From Rhodospirillales bacterium (GTDB lineage Bacteria > Pseudomonadota > Alphaproteobacteria > Rhodospirillales > JAOUPW01): a stretch of 9,463 bases of DNA. The notes beneath the pieces were generated by a model. It was not told the origin of the DNA. It saw only the letters and a program-made list of their open reading frames with translations, and did no database searches. The translations under genes were made by a program, and so were the position numbers. The DNA is taken from contig JAOUPW010000039.1 of the NCBI GenBank assembly GCA_029879665.1, positions 1 to 9,463 of the forward strand, in the 5' to 3' direction. This document shows, piece after piece, positions 5,863 to 9,463 of the stretch (position 1 is its first letter; each line of letters opens with the position of its first letter).

Positions 5863-8800
5863 TTAACCAGCTTCGTTGATGATGATGTCCGATCCGAATA
5901 AAAGGCCCGTACCGTCTATGTCGGTCAGGGTGATCGAGAAATTAGCCAACGTGCCGCTGTCGCTGGTAAGGGTTAGCACGGTGTCAAAAGCGGCGGTGCC
6001 ATGCCCGGTGTCGGCGGAGTAGTCAATATTCACCGTCCGGGTTCCGCCATCACCTGCATTCAGGGCATCGAACAGATCGTCCAGGTTAAGGTTATCGGTG
6101 CCGCCAACGAAGTCGGTAATCTCGTCATGGCCGAGATTTCCATCGTTATAATCGAAGGTATCCGCGCCGCCGCCGCCGGTGAGGGTGTCGTTTCCAGCGC
6201 CGCCCTCTAACCAGTTAGCACCTGAAGACCCGATCAGCGTATCGGCCAAATCGGTGCCGGTGGCGCCCTCGATGCTGGTCAGGGAATCGGTGTCGCCGAA
6301 GCCGTCGGTCGCCGTGCCCGTTTCAAGGTTGACGGTGACCCCTGTGTATACGCCATCCCACCAGGTCAGGTCGTAATTGACATGGTCCCATCCGCCGCCG
6401 CCGTCGATGATGTCGTCGCCGCCAAACCCTTGGAACGAATTGTCGCCGGAATTTCCGGTCAGGGTATCGGCGAAGGAGGTGCCACTGACGCCCTCGATGC
6501 TGTTCAAGGTATCGGTGTCGCCGAAACCGTCGATGGCCGTTCCGTCCGCCAAATTGACGGTAACTCCGTTGGTGCCGCCATATAGGACGTCGTCTCCGTA
6601 ATCCACCCAATCCCAGCCATCGCCGCCGGTGATAATGTCGGCACCGCCAAGTCCCACAAAACCATTATTACCGGAATCTCCGGTTAGGGTGTCGGCGAAA
6701 TTGGTGCCCTCAATCTCTTCGATACCGGTCAGGGTATCGGTGTCGCCGAAACCGTCGGTGGCGATGCCGGTGGCCAAATTGACCACGACCCCGGCGGCAC
6801 CGCCAAAAACGGCGTCATGCACATAGCTGACAAAATCCCAACCATCGCCACCAATGATGGTGTCATTGCCGGCGCCGCCTTCCAGGTCGTCACCGCCGGC
6901 GCCGCCAGTCAGGGTATCGTTACCGCCCTCGCCAACAAGCCAATCCCCGTTATCGCCGGCCAGGAGGGTGTCCGCTCCGGCACCGCCGATGAGAAGATTC
7001 TCACCCCCACCGCCAACAAGGATGTCTCCCCCGCCGGTGGCGAACAGGATGTCATTCCCTACATCGCTAACCGGACCGGTGCTCAGGTAAAACGGGCCTT
7101 CGCCGGGGGCTTCAACGTATTCAATCTGCTGGCCGGAAAAATGTCCCTGCAGCCGCAACGTCGTACCGTCATACATCTCGAAGAGGACGTCGTTTCCGTC
7201 CCGGGTCAGGTAATCGATCCCTTCGGTGGTATCGAAGACCAGGGTGTCGGTGCCGCCGTTGGCATCGCTGATGACCTGGTTGCCGTCGCCCAGGTTGTAG
7301 GTGTAGGTGTCGTCCGGATCCATGTAGGTGGCGGTGGCCAAGGCAAGGGCCGAGGCGGAATAGGTCGCAACCGCACCTTCGGCATTGGTTTCGGACGCCG
7401 TTGCCGTCACGCTGAAGTCAGAGTCGCCGCTCCACTCCGCGGGAGGAGTCAGGGCCGGACCGCCGGAATAGGCGCCGTTGCTGCCAAGGTCGATTGTCCA
7501 TTGGTCGGTCTCCCCGCCAACCAGCGACCAACCGTTTTCGTTTCCGGCTTCGACGGTCCAACCCGCCGGGAGAAACAAAGTAAGGGTATGGGTTTCCGAG
7601 CCGTCGGTGTCCGGGAAGTCCGCGGTGACCGTAGCCAACACCGGCAAAGTATAACTGTTGATCTCCGGGAAAGAGAGGGAAACGGTTGGCGTATCGGCTA
7701 CTGCCATGAGATTCTGGTTGAACGTTACGGTGCTGGTCGCGGTGTTGTTCCAGGTCCCGGTCGAATCCCAGGCCACCCCGACTTCCAGGTCGGTGGGAAC
7801 TTCAACGCTGGTCACTTCAATGGTCAGCACCACGTCGTCGTCGGAATGTTCGGGCAGGCGGATTCCCAAAACACCCATGTTCTCGTTATATAAATCAACG
7901 GAGAGAACATTGAGCGCCGCATTGAATTCCAGGATCAAGCTGCCGTCGGCGCCGATGATAACCGAGGTCGCGGGAATATCGGTCCATCCGGTAAGAAAAT
8001 CGGGCAAGGCCGAATCGGTGTACACATGGAACAACGTGTCCTCGTCAATGACTTCGACAACGCCATCATTGACCAAAACCCATTCCATCATGGCCGCGCC
8101 GGCACCGTTAAAGTAGCCGTCGAAGCCCTCACCATTATTTAACGATGTATTGGCGCCGGGAGTGATGGCGATGCGAGTAATGGACTCGGAGCCGTCGATA
8201 TCATCCACCAGCCCCGAAAAGGGGAAGGTATAAACAGCGCCGCCGCCGATCAGGTCACTGTCTTCGTTCCGGGTGAGTGTGACGTTTCCGCCTTCCAGAA
8301 AATCCCAGTACTCGCCGTTGAAGACTGCAGCGTGCGGATAGTCGGCGACGGCGTCGATGGCAGCCACGTGGCTGCCGGTGAGGGAATCGACGACCAGGGG
8401 TTCGGTGGTGACGATGTCGCCACTTTCCGCGTTCCAGCGCCATACGCCGTCTGCGTCGATGTTGCTGAGGTTTTCCAGGTTGAGCATTTGAGGTTCGTTG
8501 CCGGACTGGGTCAGTTCGAAATATGCGCCACCTTCCCCCTCAGACCAGCCGGCGCGGGCGGGTGTGCCGCCGAGACCGCCTGCCCCCCCGCTAGCGTCGC
8601 CGGTGGTCCAGTTGATGTCTTCGTAGCGGAACTCGATGCCGAAATTGCCGTCGCCCTGATCGACCAGGCGAAGCTGGAAAGCGTTCAGGAGATTGATTGC
8701 GGAAGAAAAATAGCCGACATCATCCCAGGTCACCGTGAAAATACCGTTTTCAGCGTCCAGGTCCCAGTAAATCCGGTTCGTGCCCTGGGAATTGCCGTCG

Positions 8801-9463
8801 GCATCATAGCTGTCCGGCGTGCCGCCCCATGTATCCACGTCGGCGAAGAAGGGTGCGATGATCGGCTGGCTGGAATTCGATATTCCGAACGGCGTATATG
8901 TGCTTAAGGCATTATCAAACGTGACGTTGCCGTTGTTGTTAATGTAGAGCCCAGTGTAGGCCGTTCCGTTGATCATCAAACCGTCGGGGAACACCGAGGA
9001 AAGGTCGACATATGTTGAACCGTCATCGTTGACGTACATCACGTTCTCGCCGAAGCCGGCAACGCCCCCGAGTCCGTTGATCAGCGTGTTGGTTCCGGGA
9101 TCGCCGAAACCGCTTAGGCCGCCGCCAAAGCCGCCGTCGGGATCATAGATTTCGCCGGTAACCTCCAGCGCGATGTCCACGTCACTGTCGTGGGGCGGCA
9201 GCAGGTACATCTGCGGGATGGCGCCGCCATACGTCGCCAGGTTCACCGTCACCGCGCCGTCGGTCACCGTCACCTCGTTTTCGGCAACCGTTCCGCCGAT
9301 GTAGAAGCGCGCACCTTCGGGAATACCGCCGAGGGTGAAGCTGGTCATTACCTCGTTGTCGTCGGGAATAAAATCGACCACCACCGCCATGGGCAGGGCA
9401 GGACCCGCGCCGTCCTCGACGACGCCATCGCCGCCGCTGGGGGGAGCGTAAAAATAGGGCCCT
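5863..9463 (-). CDS. Large RTX adhesin-like protein secreted by type I system (5' end outside window)
   Basis: The frame runs open to base 9463, so the 1199 residues seen are the C-terminal part; the ATG at 9388-9390 is probably internal. Positions below count from that Met. Order: end of an Ig/cadherin-like T1SS module (1-80, closing near IDAVADYP 345-352); nidogen-like domain (about 112-305; GLYINNNGNVTF, APFFADVDTWG, FTVTWDDVGYF, INWTTGDASGG); further modules starting DIDGSES (398-404) and DTDGSETHTL (594-603), with the linker AVADTPTVSL at 563-572; pre-RTX strand region (697-772); RTX nonapeptides (780-850; GGxGxD); three 75-residue repeats (847-1071); and a type I secretion C-terminal domain (1072-1175; DTFDYNDGNLGHDEITDF). 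Known: such proteins bind calcium and act outside the cell in adhesion or biofilm. The visible sequence is very acidic and has no Lys and no Cys. Stop TAA at 5863-5865. No secretion genes are in view. Confidence 0.93.
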   Translation of the reverse strand, partial: GPYFYAPPSGGDGVVEDGAGPALPMAVVVDFIPDDNEVMTSFTLGGIPEGARFYIGGTVAENEVTVTDGAVTVNLATYGGAIPQMYLLPPHDSDVDIALEVTGEIYDPDGGFGGGLSGFGDPGTNTLINGLGGVAGFGENVMYVNDDGSTYVDLSSVFPDGLMINGTAYTGLYINNNGNVTFDNALSTYTPFGISNSSQPIIAPFFADVDTWGGTPDSYDADGNSQGTNRIYWDLDAENGIFTVTWDDVGYFSSAINLLNAFQLRLVDQGDGNFGIEFRYEDINWTTGDASGGAGGLGGTPARAGWSEGEGGAYFELTQSGNEPQMLNLENLSNIDADGVWRWNAESGDIVTTEPLVVDSLTGSHVAAIDAVADYPHAAVFNGEYWDFLEGGNVTLTRNEDSDLIGGGAVYTFPFSGLVDDIDGSESITRIAITPGANTSLNNGEGFDGYFNGAGAAMMEWVLVNDGVVEVIDEDTLFHVYTDSALPDFLTGWTDIPATSVIIGADGSLILEFNAALNVLSVDLYNENMGVLGIRLPEHSDDDVVLTIEVTSVEVPTDLEVGVAWDSTGTWNNTATSTVTFNQNLMAVADTPTVSLSFPEINSYTLPVLATVTADFPDTDGSETHTLTLFLPAGWTVEAGNENGWSLVGGETDQWTIDLGSNGAYSGGPALTPPAEWSGDSDFSVTATASETNAEGAVATYSASALALATATYMDPDDTYTYNLGDGNQVISDANGGTDTLVFDTTEGIDYLTRDGNDVLFEMYDGTTLRLQGHFSGQQIEYVEAPGEGPFYLSTGPVSDVGNDILFATGGGDILVGGGGENLLIGGAGADTLLAGDNGDWLVGEGGNDTLTGGAGGDDLEGGAGNDTIIGGDGWDFVSYVHDAVFGGAAGVVVNLATGIATDGFGDTDTLTGIEEIEGTNFADTLTGDSGNNGFVGLGGADIITGGDGWDWVDYGDDVLYGGTNGVTVNLADGTAIDGFGDTDTLNSIEGVSGTSFADTLTGNSGDNSFQGFGGDDIIDGGGGWDHVNYDLTWWDGVYTGVTVNLETGTATDGFGDTDSLTSIEGATGTDLADTLIGSSGANWLEGGAGNDTLTGGGGADTFDYNDGNLGHDEITDFVGGTDNLNLDDLFDALNAGDGGTRTVNIDYSADTGHGTAAFDTVLTLTSDSGTLANFSITLTDIDGTGLLFGSDIIINEAG
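5866..6177 (-). other. Type I secretion C-terminal target domain (within the RTX gene)
   Basis: Residues 1072-1175 start with GGGGADTFDYNDGNLGHDE, then ITDFVGGTDNLNLDDLFDAL, and end with DIIINEAG. This matches the VCA0849-type C-terminal secretion domain found on many T1SS adhesins (family recalled, not searched). It indicates export by an ABC-transporter/TolC-type machine without cleavage. Confidence 0.75.
6178..6852 (-). repeat. Three tandem 225-bp (75-residue) repeats in the RTX gene
   Basis: Units span 6628-6852, 6403-6627 and 6178-6402, with no length change. Each has GGxGWD, then a VNLxxGxAxDGFGDTDxL core, then a xxIExxxGTxxADTLxGxSG segment and an RTX half-repeat. The DNA is also similar: ATCGGTGTCGCCGAA recurs at 225-bp intervals (from about 6286, 6511 and 6736, plus strand). 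These look like duplicated calcium-binding beta-roll modules. Confidence 0.9.
6841..7053 (-). other. RTX calcium-binding nonapeptide block (within the RTX gene)
   Basis: Residues 780-850 carry consecutive GGxGxDxLx-type units, such as GGAGADTLL, EGGNDTLTG, GGAGNDTII. They alternate with looser copies (GGGGENLLI, AGDNGDWLV). In the family these fold as a parallel beta-roll with calcium between turns, forming only in the calcium-rich exterior. Confidence 0.88.
8476..9057 (-). other. Nidogen-like (NIDO) domain (within the RTX gene)
   Basis: Residues about 112-305 show the typical NIDO pattern: GLYINNNGNVTF (147-158), IIAPFFADVDTWG (177-189), NRIYWDL then FTVTWDDVGYF (205-228), NAFQLRLVDQGDGNFGIEF (236-254), INWTTGDASGG (259-269) and PARAGWSEG (277-285). 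The domain is known from extracellular matrix and cell-surface proteins and also from bacterial secreted adhesins. Its boundaries are approximate. Confidence 0.8.

Noticed and set aside
6178..6852. CRISPR-like or mobile-element repeat array
   Set aside because: The 225-bp periodicity is in frame and encodes RTX protein repeats; there are no spacers, terminal inverted repeats or transposase.
6817..7893. A 358-codon plus-strand frame inside the RTX gene
   Set aside because: It is antisense to the RTX nonapeptides. Its Gly/Ala/Val-rich translation is a by-product of the repeats.
9388..9390. ATG as the true start of the RTX protein
   Set aside because: The same frame stays open to the window edge, the upstream residues continue the acidic Gly/Pro-rich style, no ribosome site precedes the ATG, and it would begin in the middle of a module.

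Overview
The window reads as a free-living, probably aquatic Alphaproteobacterium, perhaps Rhodospirillales-like. This is inferred from GC-rich coding DNA with strong third-position GC, a CHASE2-type adenylate cyclase, an EamA exporter and a giant acidic type I-secreted RTX protein. No rRNA or tRNA gene is present, so the taxonomic call is weak. Nearly all sequence is coding. No mobile element, CRISPR array or RNA gene was seen.

Layout from left to right. A minus-strand gene at 1-556, cut by the window edge, encodes a zinc-ribbon protein with one membrane segment and a TPR-like tail. A 129-bp gap holds a perfect hairpin and a possible promoter. A minus-strand alpha/beta hydrolase of the 2,6-dihydroxypseudooxynicotine hydrolase/FrsA-like group (686-1903) starts with TTG. 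A 395-bp divergent intergenic region has an AT-rich core and a perfect 15-bp palindrome close to the hydrolase start. A plus-strand EamA/DMT transporter follows (2299-3243). It converges on a 52-codon minus-strand gene for a tiny membrane protein (3284-3442). Next comes a CHASE2 adenylate cyclase (3511-5712, minus). A 150-bp gap then carries several inverted repeats and a possible cyclase promoter. The last 3.6 kb is the C-terminal 1199 residues of a larger minus-strand RTX adhesin-like protein (5863 to beyond 9463).

How the genes relate. The hydrolase and exporter are divergent and share an upstream region with an operator-like site, so they may be co-regulated. The cyclase and the small membrane protein are co-directional and 68 bp apart, and could form an operon. 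The RTX gene lies upstream of the cyclase on the same strand but is separated by hairpins and a plausible promoter, so it is probably a separate unit. No type I secretion ABC transporter or membrane fusion gene for the RTX protein is visible here.

The most notable points are these. The 1199 visible RTX residues contain no lysine and no cysteine. A nidogen-like domain appears to be inserted inside an Ig/cadherin-like module of the same protein. That protein also has three tandem repeats of exactly 75 residues. Two genes are easily missed: the truncated zinc-ribbon gene and the 52-aa gene. The 15-bp palindrome has a matching half-site on the transporter side. I found no convincing evidence of a wholly new multi-gene system.
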